In this document: positions 24,940-33,072 of the stretch, piece by piece
Position numbering within the stretch: the first letter of the stretch is position 1
Layout of the letters: each line of letters begins with the position of its first letter
The notes under the pieces: generated by a model
Database searches by the model: none
What the model was told of the DNA's origin: nothing
Seen by the model: the letters and a program-made list of their open reading frames with translations, nothing else
Source of the DNA: G958295645 sp965242735
GTDB taxonomy: Bacteria > Gemmatimonadota > Gemmatimonadetes > Longimicrobiales > Gaopeijiaceae
Length of the DNA stretch: 64,000 bases
Assembly: GCA_965242735.1 (NCBI GenBank)
Contig: OZ251497.1
Coordinates: 1,116,001 to 1,180,000 of the forward strand
Reading direction: 5' to 3'
Program-made: the position numbers and the translations under genes

Positions 24940-25580
24940 GGAAGGAAAGGGAAATGCCGAAGCGGCGCGGGCCGAGCGTGCTGGCGGCCTTGCTGGTCGC
25001 GGCGCTGGTTGTCGCAGGGGCCGCGATGGGCGCGCCCCGGAGCGCGGCGGCGCAGGAGGCGGGACCTGGACTGATCGAAGTCGGCGCCGAGGCGCCGGAC
25101 ATCGCGTTGACGGGGGCCACCCGGCACGGCGTGCTGCGCGACAGGGTCCGGCTGAGCGACTACCGGGGCGAGACGGTCGTGCTCGCGTTCTTCTTCCGAG
25201 TCCGAACACGCGGCTGAACGGTTCAAATGAGAGCGTACCGGGATCAGTACGCACAACTGTTCAACGACGGAAGAAACGTGGTCGTGCTGGGCATCTCCAA
25301 CGACTCGCCCGAAGAACTGGCCTCCTGGCTCAAGGACGAGGACTTCCCGTTCGTGTTCGGCAGCGACGCCGAGAACGACGGCGCTTCCTACGCGGCCTTC
25401 GGCGGCGGCCTGCGGGACAACAACATGGTCGACAGCCGGGCCGTGATCGTGGTCGGACCCGACGGACGGGTCGCCAAGGTGATTCCCCGCTTCAACCAAG
25501 TGGACCCGGCCGCCTACGAAGAGCTGGCCGAGGCCGTGGACGCCGTGACGCCCGAACCCGAAGAGGGCGGCGCGCCTTGA
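24936..25580 (+). CDS. Putative exported selenocysteine-containing peroxiredoxin-like protein (in-frame TGA at residue 94)
   Basis: If the TGA at 25215-25217 is read as selenocysteine, one frame of 214 residues results. It has a signal peptide (VLAALLVAALVVAGAAMGAP, ending near AAAQ), the AhpC/TSA start VGAEAPDIALTG and LSDYRGETVVLAFFF, then TRG-U-TVQMRAYRDQY, and after the TGA the rest of the redoxin fold (VVVLGISNDSPEELASWL, VFGSDAENDGASYAAFG, AVIVVGPDGRVAKVIP). The TGA sits exactly where peroxiredoxins have the catalytic Cys (T-x-G-C-T-x-Q-x). Frame and homology continue on both sides without a shift. ATG 24936 overlaps the creatininase stop and has GAGGAGG upstream. Without Sec the gene would make only a 93-residue fragment. 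A nonsense mutation or base-call error is the alternative. Confidence 0.72.
25233..25252 (+). promoter_or_regulatory. SECIS-like hairpin just after the in-frame TGA
   Basis: GCGTAC (25233-25238) pairs perfectly with GTACGC (25247-25252), leaving the 8-base loop CGGGATCA. The loop GG lies about 23 bases after the TGA. Bacterial SECIS elements are small hairpins inside the coding region, shortly downstream of the UGA, with a G in the apical loop contacted by SelB. Position and loop fit; sequence alone does not prove function. Confidence 0.55.
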
Positions 25581-25590
25581 GGGCGGGGTC

Positions 25591-26127
25591 CTAGCTCCCG
25601 GCCAGCAGCGCTTCGACCGCGCCCAGGAGGTCTTGCTCCGGGCCGACCCCGGTGAAGGCGACCGCCCCGTCCGAGTCGAGCAGGACGACGACGGACGTGG
25701 AAAGGGCGCTGTAGGCCCGGACGGCTTCGCCGGCGGCGTCGTAGACGAAGGGGAAGGCCGGCTCGTGCGCGTCCACGTGGCGTCGCACCCGCCTCCTCGA
25801 CTGTCCCACGGCCACCGCCACCGCCACGACGGCCAGGCGGTCGGAGAACCGCTCGTGAATCTCGTCCATCTGGGGCTCCAGCGCTTCGCAGTTCTCGCAC
25901 CAGGACGCCCAGAACTCCAGCAGCGCCGCCCGCTCGCCGATCACAGCGGAAAGGGACAGGGCATTGCCGTCGAGGTCCTCGACCTGCGCGTCCGGGGGCG
26001 CCGAGCCCAGCGGCGGGCCCACGCCCGCGCTGTCCTGCGCGGCCAGCGGCGCGGTCCGGGCCGGAGAGAGCGCGGCCGCCGTGCAGACGGCCAGGAACGC
26101 GAGAACGACTTGGCGGCGCGAACTCAT
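25591..26127 (-). CDS. TlpA-like exported thioredoxin
   Basis: A 178-residue thioredoxin-fold protein with a signal peptide (VVLAFLAVCTAAALSPARTAPLAAQ). The redox site is FWASWCENCEAL with Cys77 and Cys80, preceded by LSAVIGERAALLEF and followed by a standard thioredoxin C-terminal half. TlpA/ResA-like proteins reduce periplasmic disulfides, usually with electrons from CcdA/DsbD. A ccdA-type gene lies 388 bases upstream on the same strand, and the putative selenoperoxiredoxin ends 10 bases away on the other strand. The start codon is inside a 49-bp direct repeat. Confidence 0.85.
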   Translation of the reverse strand: MSSRRQVVLAFLAVCTAAALSPARTAPLAAQDSAGVGPPLGSAPPDAQVEDLDGNALSLSAVIGERAALLEFWASWCENCEALEPQMDEIHERFSDRLAVVAVAVAVGQSRRRVRRHVDAHEPAFPFVYDAAGEAVRAYSALSTSVVVLLDSDGAVAFTGVGPEQDLLGAVEALLAGS

Positions 26128-26242
26128 CGGCGTGCTACAGGCTCGAGCTCATGGGCGCGCTACGGGCGTGAGTCATGGCGCGCTACGGGCGAGTCATCGG
26201 CGTGCTACAGGCTCGAGTTCATGAGCGCGCTACGGGCGTGAG
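26124..26242. repeat. 49-bp direct repeat over the tlpA-like start
   Basis: TCATCGGCGTGCTACAGGCT... occurs at 26124-26172 and 26194-26242 with two mismatches, separated by a 21-base partial unit (TCATGGCGCGCTACGGGCGAG). The first copy contains the start codon of the tlpA-like gene. The rest of the gap to the ccdA-like gene (26243-26515) shows only a short repeat (GCGCGAGCGGCGTCCA, twice near 26385-26425) and no gene. Confidence 0.75.
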
Positions 26243-26515
26243 CCCGGTGGGGTTGCCGGACCACGGACCTTCGCTTCCCACGGCGAGGAGCCATGCACCC
26301 AACACGACTCGGCGCGGACAGACCTTCGCATGGCGGCACGACGCAACATGATCGACGAACATAACCGTCACGCCGCCGGAAACGCGCGAGCGGCGTCCAA
26401 GAAGCGCGAGCGGCGTCCAGCGAGGCACGGCCAGCATCAGCTCGCGGGAGTGACCGCCTTCGGTCGGTCGTGCCGAGGCCGCATGGCCGGACGGTGCGGC
26501 GGCAGGTCCGGCCCC

Positions 26516-27238
26516 TCACAGGCTGAAGCCGGCCTTGACGAAGTAGTACTCGGCGACGCCCAGCATGACGACGCCGGCGGCGCGCTTGGCGACGGTCGTC
26601 CACCGGCCGGACTTGGGGAGCCGGGCGAGGGCGCCGGACGAGAGGCCCACGGCCGCCAGGAGCGCGGTCATTCCCAGCGAGAACGCGAAGAGGTAGGCGA
26701 AGCCGAGGAAGCCGGCTTGCGTGGCGGCGACCCAGGCCAGGACGGTGGCGAACGCGGGGGCGCCGCACGGGGCGGCCACGACGCCGGAGGTGGCGCCCAG
26801 GACGAAGACGGCGCCGTACGAGCCGCCTTCGCGGCCGCCCGCCCAGCGCAGGAGGCGTTGCGGCACGCGGACGGGGACGACGTCGAGCATGGCCAAGGCG
26901 AAGAGGACCAGCAGGTTGCCGATGGCCAGAAGAGCCCACGGGCTGGCGCTCACGGCGCCGAAGAGCGAGCCGGTCAGGCCGGCGACTAGGCCGAGGACGG
27001 CGTAGAGGAGGGCGAGGCCGACGACGTAGGCCGCGGTCAGGCCGACGGTGCGGCGCCACGGCTGTGCTTCCTTGGCGGTCCCCGAAATCACGGACGCCGT
27101 GATGGGGATCATGGGGTAGACGCAGGGGGTGAAGCTGGTCAGCACGCCGAAGCCGAACAGGACGGCGAGGGCCAGCAGGGGACTCGCGGCCAGCGTGTCG
27201 GAGAGACCGGCGGCCTCGGCTTGGAAGGCGGTGGTCAC
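26516..27238 (-). CDS. CcdA/DsbD-type transmembrane electron transporter
   Basis: A 240-residue integral membrane protein with six predicted helices. The paired cysteines are Cys39 in SFTPCVYPMIPIT and Cys158 in VVAAPCGAPAF, the conserved Cys-Pro and Pro-Cys sites with which CcdA and the central part of DsbD carry electrons from cytoplasmic thioredoxin to the periplasm. It has no attached thioredoxin domain, so it needs a separate partner such as the TlpA-like protein encoded next. GTG 27238 is 9 bases after the stop of the upstream repeat-protein gene, so these genes are cotranscribed. Confidence 0.86.
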   Translation of the reverse strand: MTTAFQAEAAGLSDTLAASPLLALAVLFGFGVLTSFTPCVYPMIPITASVISGTAKEAQPWRRTVGLTAAYVVGLALLYAVLGLVAGLTGSLFGAVSASPWALLAIGNLLVLFALAMLDVVPVRVPQRLLRWAGGREGGSYGAVFVLGATSGVVAAPCGAPAFATVLAWVAATQAGFLGFAYLFAFSLGMTALLAAVGLSSGALARLPKSGRWTTVAKRAAGVVMLGVAEYYFVKAGFSL

Positions 27239-27247
27239 GGGCGAGGC

Positions 27248-28939
27248 TCAACCGCGGGGGAATCGCAGCGACGGGTTGGCCAAGGCCTCCCGGGCTGTCT
27301 GCCTTACCCAGCCGACAAGGACCGGCTCCGCGATTCCCCGGGCGCGCACCGCGCCCTCGCTGCGCGCCAACTCCTCGACGAAAGCGCCGACGACCGGATC
27401 GTCGAGCAAGACGCCGATCGCAATCGCCGACCGCAGCACCTGGACCTTCGCGCGCTCGGAAGACGACTCCGCCAAGAACGGCCGCTCCAGAGCCCGAATC
27501 GTGCAATCGATGATCGTCGCGCGTACGTCGTCGTTGATCGCCGACGCATCCAGGTCGGCGACGAAGTGGGCCAGCGTCTCGAGCGCGACGCCGTACTGCG
27601 CGTCGCCGATCTCCGACGGCGCCAGCGTCAGCGTGCGCAGCACGCCGCGAAGGGCCGGTTCGCCCAGCTCCAGCAACGCGTCGATTGACTCCATCCGCCA
27701 CGAGCCGGGGAGCATGAATTCCGGTTCGGGGCCGTCCCACGCCGGGTCGTACCGCTGGGCGATCCCATAGACCTCGTCCGCGTTGCTCCGTGGGAAGAGC
27801 GCCAGCGCCCGCACCGCCACCGTGTCGCCCGCCCAGGCGATGAAGGCCACGTCCGTCAGCAATTCCGCCAGCTGGTACTCGTCGTCCAAGACCCTCTCCT
27901 CCGGCGCGCGCCGGGCCTCGCGCACGACTGCGTCGACCAACGCCTCGCGCAAGGCAGAGCTCCCCGCCGCTGCGCGGCTCCGGTCGAACTCGGGCAATCC
28001 AGGAGCAATGCGGCGATAGGCCTCGAGCGCCTCCATCACGCGCCAGCCGTCCTCGCTCCGGAAGTCCTGTTCCGGGGCCGTGTCGCCGGGCCGCCATGGA
28101 CGAGCGCCGGCCAAGCCTCCGCCGGCGCTTTGACGCACCCTCGCGATCCACCTTGGGTTCGTGATGCCGCGGGCGCGGACAGCGTCGGCGCTGGCCGCCA
28201 GCTCCGCGATCGTCGCCCGGACTCCCTCGTCGTCGAGCAGCATCCCCAGCTGCACTGCGGAGACCAGCGTGGCGACCGGGGTCATCGGCGCCGACGGAGA
28301 TCTGTCCGCGGGGAACGGCCTCTCCAACGCCGAGACCACGTGACCTCGCACCGCCGCCCGGGTCTCACGGTCCAAGGCTTCCGGCCCGCGTTCGGCGACG
28401 AAGTACGCCAGCGCCCGGAGCGCAGGGCCCCGCGCCTCTTCGCGAAGCTCTTCCGACGCCAGCGCAGCCACGACCCCCAGCAAGGCCGGCTTGCCGAGCC
28501 CAAGCAGAGCCTCGTACACGCCCCGCCCGCCCAGCGGAAACAGCCTGCCGGTCCTCGGGAAGCGCACAAGGGCGGGAATTGCGATCGTGTCGCCTGCCCG
28601 GGCGATTTCCTCGACCGCCGCCACAAGCTCTTCCCGGCCCCACCACCCTAGCTGTCTCTCTCGCGGGGCCCGTTGCATCTCTTGAATCACGGCCTCCGCC
28701 AGCGCCCGGCGGAGGTCCGGGCTCCGTTGCTCCAAGGGAATGAGGAGGTACGCATCCAGAGCCGCACGGGTCCTGCGGTGGTCGCCGCTCCGAAAATCCT
28801 TCGCCAGAGCCGCTTGCGACGCCTCTTCCTGCGCCGCCGCCCCCGCGCTCGCCGCCAGCAGGACCGCGCAGACGATCCAGGCCCGCCCTCGGGCCGGACG
28901 CCGTCGCCCCGCCGTCGCTCCGCCGCGGAAGAGGAACAT
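27248..28939 (-). CDS. Exported alpha-helical (HEAT-like) repeat protein 2
   Basis: A 563-residue exported protein (signal segment AWIVCAVLLAASAGAAAQ). It contains two copies of a ~240-residue helical module. Each copy has an A-G-D-T-[IV]-A-[IV] helix followed by ALxxFPR, a repeat-like LLxLGxPALxGV, and RARGI...W[IV]R at its end, resembling HEAT/armadillo units. The same module occurs twice in the next protein upstream (28952-30505), so four copies lie in the two genes. The function is unknown. ATG 28939 lies 12 bases after the upstream stop. Confidence 0.7.
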   Translation of the reverse strand: MFLFRGGATAGRRRPARGRAWIVCAVLLAASAGAAAQEEASQAALAKDFRSGDHRRTRAALDAYLLIPLEQRSPDLRRALAEAVIQEMQRAPRERQLGWWGREELVAAVEEIARAGDTIAIPALVRFPRTGRLFPLGGRGVYEALLGLGKPALLGVVAALASEELREEARGPALRALAYFVAERGPEALDRETRAAVRGHVVSALERPFPADRSPSAPMTPVATLVSAVQLGMLLDDEGVRATIAELAASADAVRARGITNPRWIARVRQSAGGGLAGARPWRPGDTAPEQDFRSEDGWRVMEALEAYRRIAPGLPEFDRSRAAAGSSALREALVDAVVREARRAPEERVLDDEYQLAELLTDVAFIAWAGDTVAVRALALFPRSNADEVYGIAQRYDPAWDGPEPEFMLPGSWRMESIDALLELGEPALRGVLRTLTLAPSEIGDAQYGVALETLAHFVADLDASAINDDVRATIIDCTIRALERPFLAESSSERAKVQVLRSAIAIGVLLDDPVVGAFVEELARSEGAVRARGIAEPVLVGWVRQTAREALANPSLRFPRG

Positions 28940-28951
28940 GGACGGCGGGCC

Positions 28952-30505
28952 CTACTCGCGAGCCCGCGGCCAGGGCGGACGCGGATCTTCGAGCTGTTCC
29001 TGCGCCTCGCTCCGAATCCAGGCGATCCACCGCGGATTGGTCACGCCCCGGAGGCGCACGGCGGCGTCCGTGGACGCAAGCGCCTCGATCGAAGTCCGTG
29101 CCTCCGGGTCGCCCAGCAACAGCCCCAGCCGGATTGCGGAGACCATCGCCCACACCGGCGTGAACTCCAGCGACCAGCCCGGCCCGTGCGGGTTGAGCGT
29201 GCGGACTGCGTGGTCGACCATTTCTCGGTACGACTCGCCGTCGAACGTGTCGGCGCCGAGATGGTCGACCAAGTACGCGAGCGCGTCGAGGGCGCGACGG
29301 TAGACGTCTTCGCGGGCGTCGGGCGACGAGAGCGCCCCGAACGCCCAGCGGAGCGTCGGCTCCGCCATTTCCAGCAGAGCCTCGTACGCGTCCCAGCCTC
29401 CGGTGGACCGCACCAGCGCAGGAATCGCCACGGGGTCGCCCGCGCGACCGATCTCCAAGACCTCGTCCTCCAGCACAATCGACTGGAAGCCGCGCAGGGC
29501 CTTCGCCTTCGGGGGACGGTCCATCTCGGCGAGAACGGCGTCCACCAACGCTCGGCGCAGAGCTGGCGAGCGCATCTCCACGGGAATCCGGCGAAGCGTC
29601 GTGCCCGCGTCGACCATGCGCTCCCTGTCGCCGCTCGCCAAGTCCCGTTCCAAGTCCGCGTGGGGCCGCGGGTCGGCCAGCCCCTCGCGGGCAACCCGGC
29701 GGACCTCGTCGACCCTGCTGTCCCCGACGCGGGCGCGGACATCGTCGGCGGCCAGCTCCTCGATGCCGATGCGGGCGCGGACGGCGTCGGCGTCGGCGGC
29801 CAGCTCCTCGATCGCGGCTCGCGCTTCCGGGTCGTCGAGCAGCACGCCCGCCTTCACGGCCGAAACGAGCGCTTGGCCGCCGTCCCATGGATCGCCGCCG
29901 CCGGGTGGGAAGAGCGCGAGCGGGTCCGCCAACGTCCGAACCACGCGGTCGCGCAACGCCGAATAGGTCTCTTCGCTGAAGTCGCCGACCGGCCAGCAGG
30001 CGGCGAAGTAGGCCAGGGCTTCCAGGGCATACAGAGTTGTCCGGCTGTCCAGCTCGTTGGACGCCAGCGCGTCCAGCACCTCGCGAAGCGCCGGTTCTCC
30101 CAAGATCAGCAATGTCTGGTAGGCTCTTTGCAGACCAGGCCAGGTATCGCGGGTGTGCGGGAAGAGCGCCAGCGCCGGGGCGACGACTGCGTCGCCCTCG
30201 CGTCCGATTTCGGCGGCCGCGAGGACCAACCTCTCGATATCGCGTTCGCCGCGCCCGCCGCTGGCGGCTCCGCCCTTCATTGCATGGACGAGCGCGTCCG
30301 CCACGGCCTTGCGCAGGTCGCGGCCCTGCTCCGCGACCGGAATGCCCAGGACCGCTGCCGCGGCGTCGGACACGCGTTCGCCGTGCCCGCTCTGGAGCGC
30401 CCGCACCAAGTGCGCCTGCAGTTCGTCGTCCTGGGCCTGCGCGCCCGCCGCCATGGCCAGCCAGCCTGCGAAAGCGCAAGCCCGCCAGCTCGGTCGGCAG
30501 TTCAA
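28952..30505 (-). CDS. Exported alpha-helical (HEAT-like) repeat protein 1
   Basis: A 517-residue paralog of the downstream gene, again with two ~240-residue modules (REGDAVVAPALALFPHT; AGDPVAIPALVRSTGG) and the ending GVTNPRWIAWIR. TTG 30505 is chosen because GGAG lies seven bases upstream and the signal peptide (ACAFAGWLAMAAGAQAQ) starts there; ATG 30454 would cut into it. Between the modules a 17-residue stretch IEELAAD.D.VRARVG is tandemly duplicated. It is the first gene of a run with the paralog and ccdA. I can name no ligand. Confidence 0.68.
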   Translation of the reverse strand: MNCRPSWRACAFAGWLAMAAGAQAQDDELQAHLVRALQSGHGERVSDAAAAVLGIPVAEQGRDLRKAVADALVHAMKGGAASGGRGERDIERLVLAAAEIGREGDAVVAPALALFPHTRDTWPGLQRAYQTLLILGEPALREVLDALASNELDSRTTLYALEALAYFAACWPVGDFSEETYSALRDRVVRTLADPLALFPPGGGDPWDGGQALVSAVKAGVLLDDPEARAAIEELAADADAVRARIGIEELAADDVRARVGDSRVDEVRRVAREGLADPRPHADLERDLASGDRERMVDAGTTLRRIPVEMRSPALRRALVDAVLAEMDRPPKAKALRGFQSIVLEDEVLEIGRAGDPVAIPALVRSTGGWDAYEALLEMAEPTLRWAFGALSSPDAREDVYRRALDALAYLVDHLGADTFDGESYREMVDHAVRTLNPHGPGWSLEFTPVWAMVSAIRLGLLLGDPEARTSIEALASTDAAVRLRGVTNPRWIAWIRSEAQEQLEDPRPPWPRARE

Positions 30506-30648
30506 ACCGCGTCTCCGCTGCCGCCCGTCTTGCGGCCTCCCCGGCTTACATGTGCCTTCGTGGCGCGTCTCGCCCGTCCCGCTCTTCGAGGAGCGCGGCG
30601 GCGTCGGCGCGGACGCATGGCGGACTACCGGAGCGTGGCCAAACCGAG

Positions 30649-31911
30649 CTACTTGCCGCCGCGCGGCTTGGCTTTGCGGCCGGTGCTGCCGCCGCGGGCT
30701 GGAGGCGACTGGCTCGTGCGGCCCCCTGCGCCCCCGACGGTCGAACCGGTCGTGCCTGGACGGGGACGGTAGGACGGCGCGTCGGAGCCGGGGTCGCGGG
30801 CGCCGCGGCGGTAGCCCTCGCCGGCCACGACGCGGCCGCGCTCGCTGCGCGGACGGACGTCGACCTGGACGGGCACGTAGCCGTAGCCTCCGCTCCACCG
30901 GCCGCCGTAGTAGTAGGCGCCGGGGCCGTAGCCGTAGCGGGAGCCCCAGAAGGGCGAATAGCCGTAGTATCCGCTGTAGCCCCAATAGAACGGATCGTAT
31001 CCGAAGTGACCGAACCGTCCGCTGGCATGGGCGCTCCGTTCCCACGCGGCGCCGTCCGGCGCGTCGGCGGGCGCCCCGTCGTTCAGGGAGAAGTGTTCCG
31101 GGAAGGAGACGGCGACCACGACGTCGATCACGTCGTCCTCGACGCCTTCGGCCTCCAGGCGCAGCAGGTCGCCGGCGTCCAGGCCGCGGAACTCCTGGCC
31201 GACTTCGGCCACCCAGGCCGCGACGGCCTTGGCGTGCACGTTGCGGCTCGCGTCCACGACGTCGGCGACTGCGATCGAGTTCCGGGTGCGCGCGTTGGGC
31301 GCCCCGGCGCCGAAGATGGGAGTTCTGGGCGCGCGAGCGCCGCCCGCCTCCTCCAGCACGCGGTCGTCGGCGCGGCGGTACCAACGCGACCATGCCATGG
31401 TCGTGCCGTTGACTTCCGTCGCTCGCACGTCGAGCCAGCGCCCCCGCTCGGGGCTGGAGATGATGCCCGTGGTGCGCCGCCCGGCCTCGCCGTCGCACGC
31501 CATGTCCGACACCGTGTAGATCCGCTTCTGGTCGTCCGAGAACCAAGCCGCTTCGTCGCCGCGGCAGTCCTCTTGCTCCACGGCGTGGGGCTGTCCGTCC
31601 GTCCGGAAGGGCTCGCGATAGGCGATCTCGCCGTCCAGGACGGTGATCATCTCCATGCCCTCGCGGCCTTCGACGAAGCACAGGACCCCGTCCGTCGCCG
31701 CGTCCTGGGGCTCCCAGCATCCCAAGTAGGGCGCCCAGCCCTGGCTATTGCCGAGCGGCTGCGCGTGCGCGGCCTCCGCGCTTCCCACCGCCAGCGCCGC
31801 CGACCCTGCCAGCGCCGCCCATCCTGCCAGCGCGGCCAGCGCCGCCAGTCCTCGCATCCGGGTCCGTCGATTGCCGTTCATTGACTCGGTCCTTTCGTTG
31901 TCGAATTGCAT
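30649..31911 (-). CDS. Exported Gly/Tyr-rich protein
   Basis: A 420-residue exported protein (signal peptide near residues 18-51, ending EAAHAQ). The N-terminal half has paired cysteines (LGCWEPQ, GVLCFVEG, EDCRGDE, DMACDGE) and beta-type segments. About residues 285-345 are a striking Gly/Tyr/Phe/Trp-rich stretch (GHFGYDPFYWGYSGYYGYSP, YGPGAYYYGG), followed by a basic Pro/Gly-rich tail ending in KPRGGK. Such a composition suggests a surface or aggregation-prone matrix protein. ATG 31911 has GGGGAGA six bases upstream; ATG 31881 is also possible. It starts 20 bases after the barrel gene. No family was recognised. Confidence 0.7.
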   Translation of the reverse strand: MQFDNERTESMNGNRRTRMRGLAALAALAGWAALAGSAALAVGSAEAAHAQPLGNSQGWAPYLGCWEPQDAATDGVLCFVEGREGMEMITVLDGEIAYREPFRTDGQPHAVEQEDCRGDEAAWFSDDQKRIYTVSDMACDGEAGRRTTGIISSPERGRWLDVRATEVNGTTMAWSRWYRRADDRVLEEAGGARAPRTPIFGAGAPNARTRNSIAVADVVDASRNVHAKAVAAWVAEVGQEFRGLDAGDLLRLEAEGVEDDVIDVVVAVSFPEHFSLNDGAPADAPDGAAWERSAHASGRFGHFGYDPFYWGYSGYYGYSPFWGSRYGYGPGAYYYGGRWSGGYGYVPVQVDVRPRSERGRVVAGEGYRRGARDPGSDAPSYRPRPGTTGSTVGGAGGRTSQSPPARGGSTGRKAKPRGGK

Positions 31912-31931
31912 GTTTGATCTCCCCTTCAAAG

Positions 31932-32795
31932 CTAGAACCGCACCGCGATGCCGGCGCTGGCCTGGAAGCCCGCCAAGTCCAGGTCCGCGAACCCCGTGAA
32001 GTCCGGCTCCACCGATCCGCTCGCGAAGGCGTACCGGGACTCGGCGGTCAGCATGACGTTGCGATGGATGCCCACTTCGACGCCGGCGCGCACATGGACC
32101 GTGGGCGCCGTGCCGCTCGCGCGAAAGTCGTCGCGGAAGATGTCGAGGTCCTCGGCGTCCACGAACTCGCCGTACTGCTGGAACCGGTACCGGACGACCC
32201 CGCCGGACACGCCCGCGTAGGCGTTCCACCGCCGCGGGATGTAGGCGAACCGGCCGACGCCTCTGCCCCGGGGCCAGAGAAACGCCTTGACGCCGACGGT
32301 CAAGGGATGGATGGCGAACTCGGTCGTCTGGGCGATCGGAAGATCGTCCTCTCCCACGTAGTTCCGGAACTCCGAGATCGCCGTGGTCACGGACCGGCCC
32401 GCCATGAACGTCGCGTCGAAGCGCTCGGTGACGCGAATGCCCAGGTCGGCTTCCAGCAGCAGGCCGCCGAAGTCGCCCGTCTCGACCGTCAGTCGCTCCC
32501 GCGTGAAGTCCCACAGGCTCTCCTGCAAGCCGTCGGCGCCGCCCGCGCGGGGCAAGTTCCAGCCGACCCGCACGGCCAAGCTCACCTTGGGGGTGCGCAA
32601 CAGGAAGTCCTGCGCGTCCTGGGCCGCGGCCTGCGAGGCCGGCACGACGGCTCCGGCCAAGCCGCACGCCGCCGCCAGCAAGGCCGCCGAACCGAACCGC
32701 ACGCCGCCAGCCGTCGTGCGCCGCCGAACCGAATCGCGCACTGCCGCAACAAGGCCGCTCCTGCATGCCGGCCCGTCATTCCGATGATGGTACAT
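31932..32795 (-). CDS. Outer-membrane beta-barrel protein
   Basis: A 287-residue protein with a signal peptide (residues about 33-59, ending SQAAAQ). It alternates polar and aromatic residues through about eight to ten strand-like segments (VSLAVRVGWNL, GLLLEADLGIRVTERFD, VHVRAGVEVGIHRNVMLTAE, FQASAGIAVRF), and its last residue is Phe, the typical barrel C-terminus. ATG 32795 has GGAGG nine bases upstream. It resembles small outer-membrane proteins of unknown ligand and is cotranscribed with the Gly/Tyr-rich protein gene. Confidence 0.78.
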   Translation of the reverse strand: MYHHRNDGPACRSGLVAAVRDSVRRRTTAGGVRFGSAALLAAACGLAGAVVPASQAAAQDAQDFLLRTPKVSLAVRVGWNLPRAGGADGLQESLWDFTRERLTVETGDFGGLLLEADLGIRVTERFDATFMAGRSVTTAISEFRNYVGEDDLPIAQTTEFAIHPLTVGVKAFLWPRGRGVGRFAYIPRRWNAYAGVSGGVVRYRFQQYGEFVDAEDLDIFRDDFRASGTAPTVHVRAGVEVGIHRNVMLTAESRYAFASGSVEPDFTGFADLDLAGFQASAGIAVRF

Positions 32796-33072
32796 GGCTG
32801 ATGCCCTCCGATTTCGTGTTCCCGCTTGCTTGCCCGGCCTGCCCGCGCGTCGGGCTTGGCCGGACCAAGCGCAACCAGCCCCCCTTCGCAGCAAGACTCG
32901 TGCCACGCCAAGACGCCTTGTCCCGGCTAGGCTCTTTCGGCCGAACTGTCCCTCCAGCGCTACAGCGACTGTCCCGCTGGAGAGACGCTCCGACGGCTTG
33001 GCCCGTCCAAGCGCGACATCGCGCGCGCGCCGCATCTGCCTCCATCCCGCTGGAGGGACGCGCTCCGGCGGC

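Noticed and set aside
24936..25230. Ordinary stop or frameshift in the redoxin gene
   Set aside because: The same frame continues on both sides of the TGA with matching homology and no base gain or loss, and the TGA is at the catalytic Cys. A simple nonsense mutation remains possible but is less likely given the hairpin.
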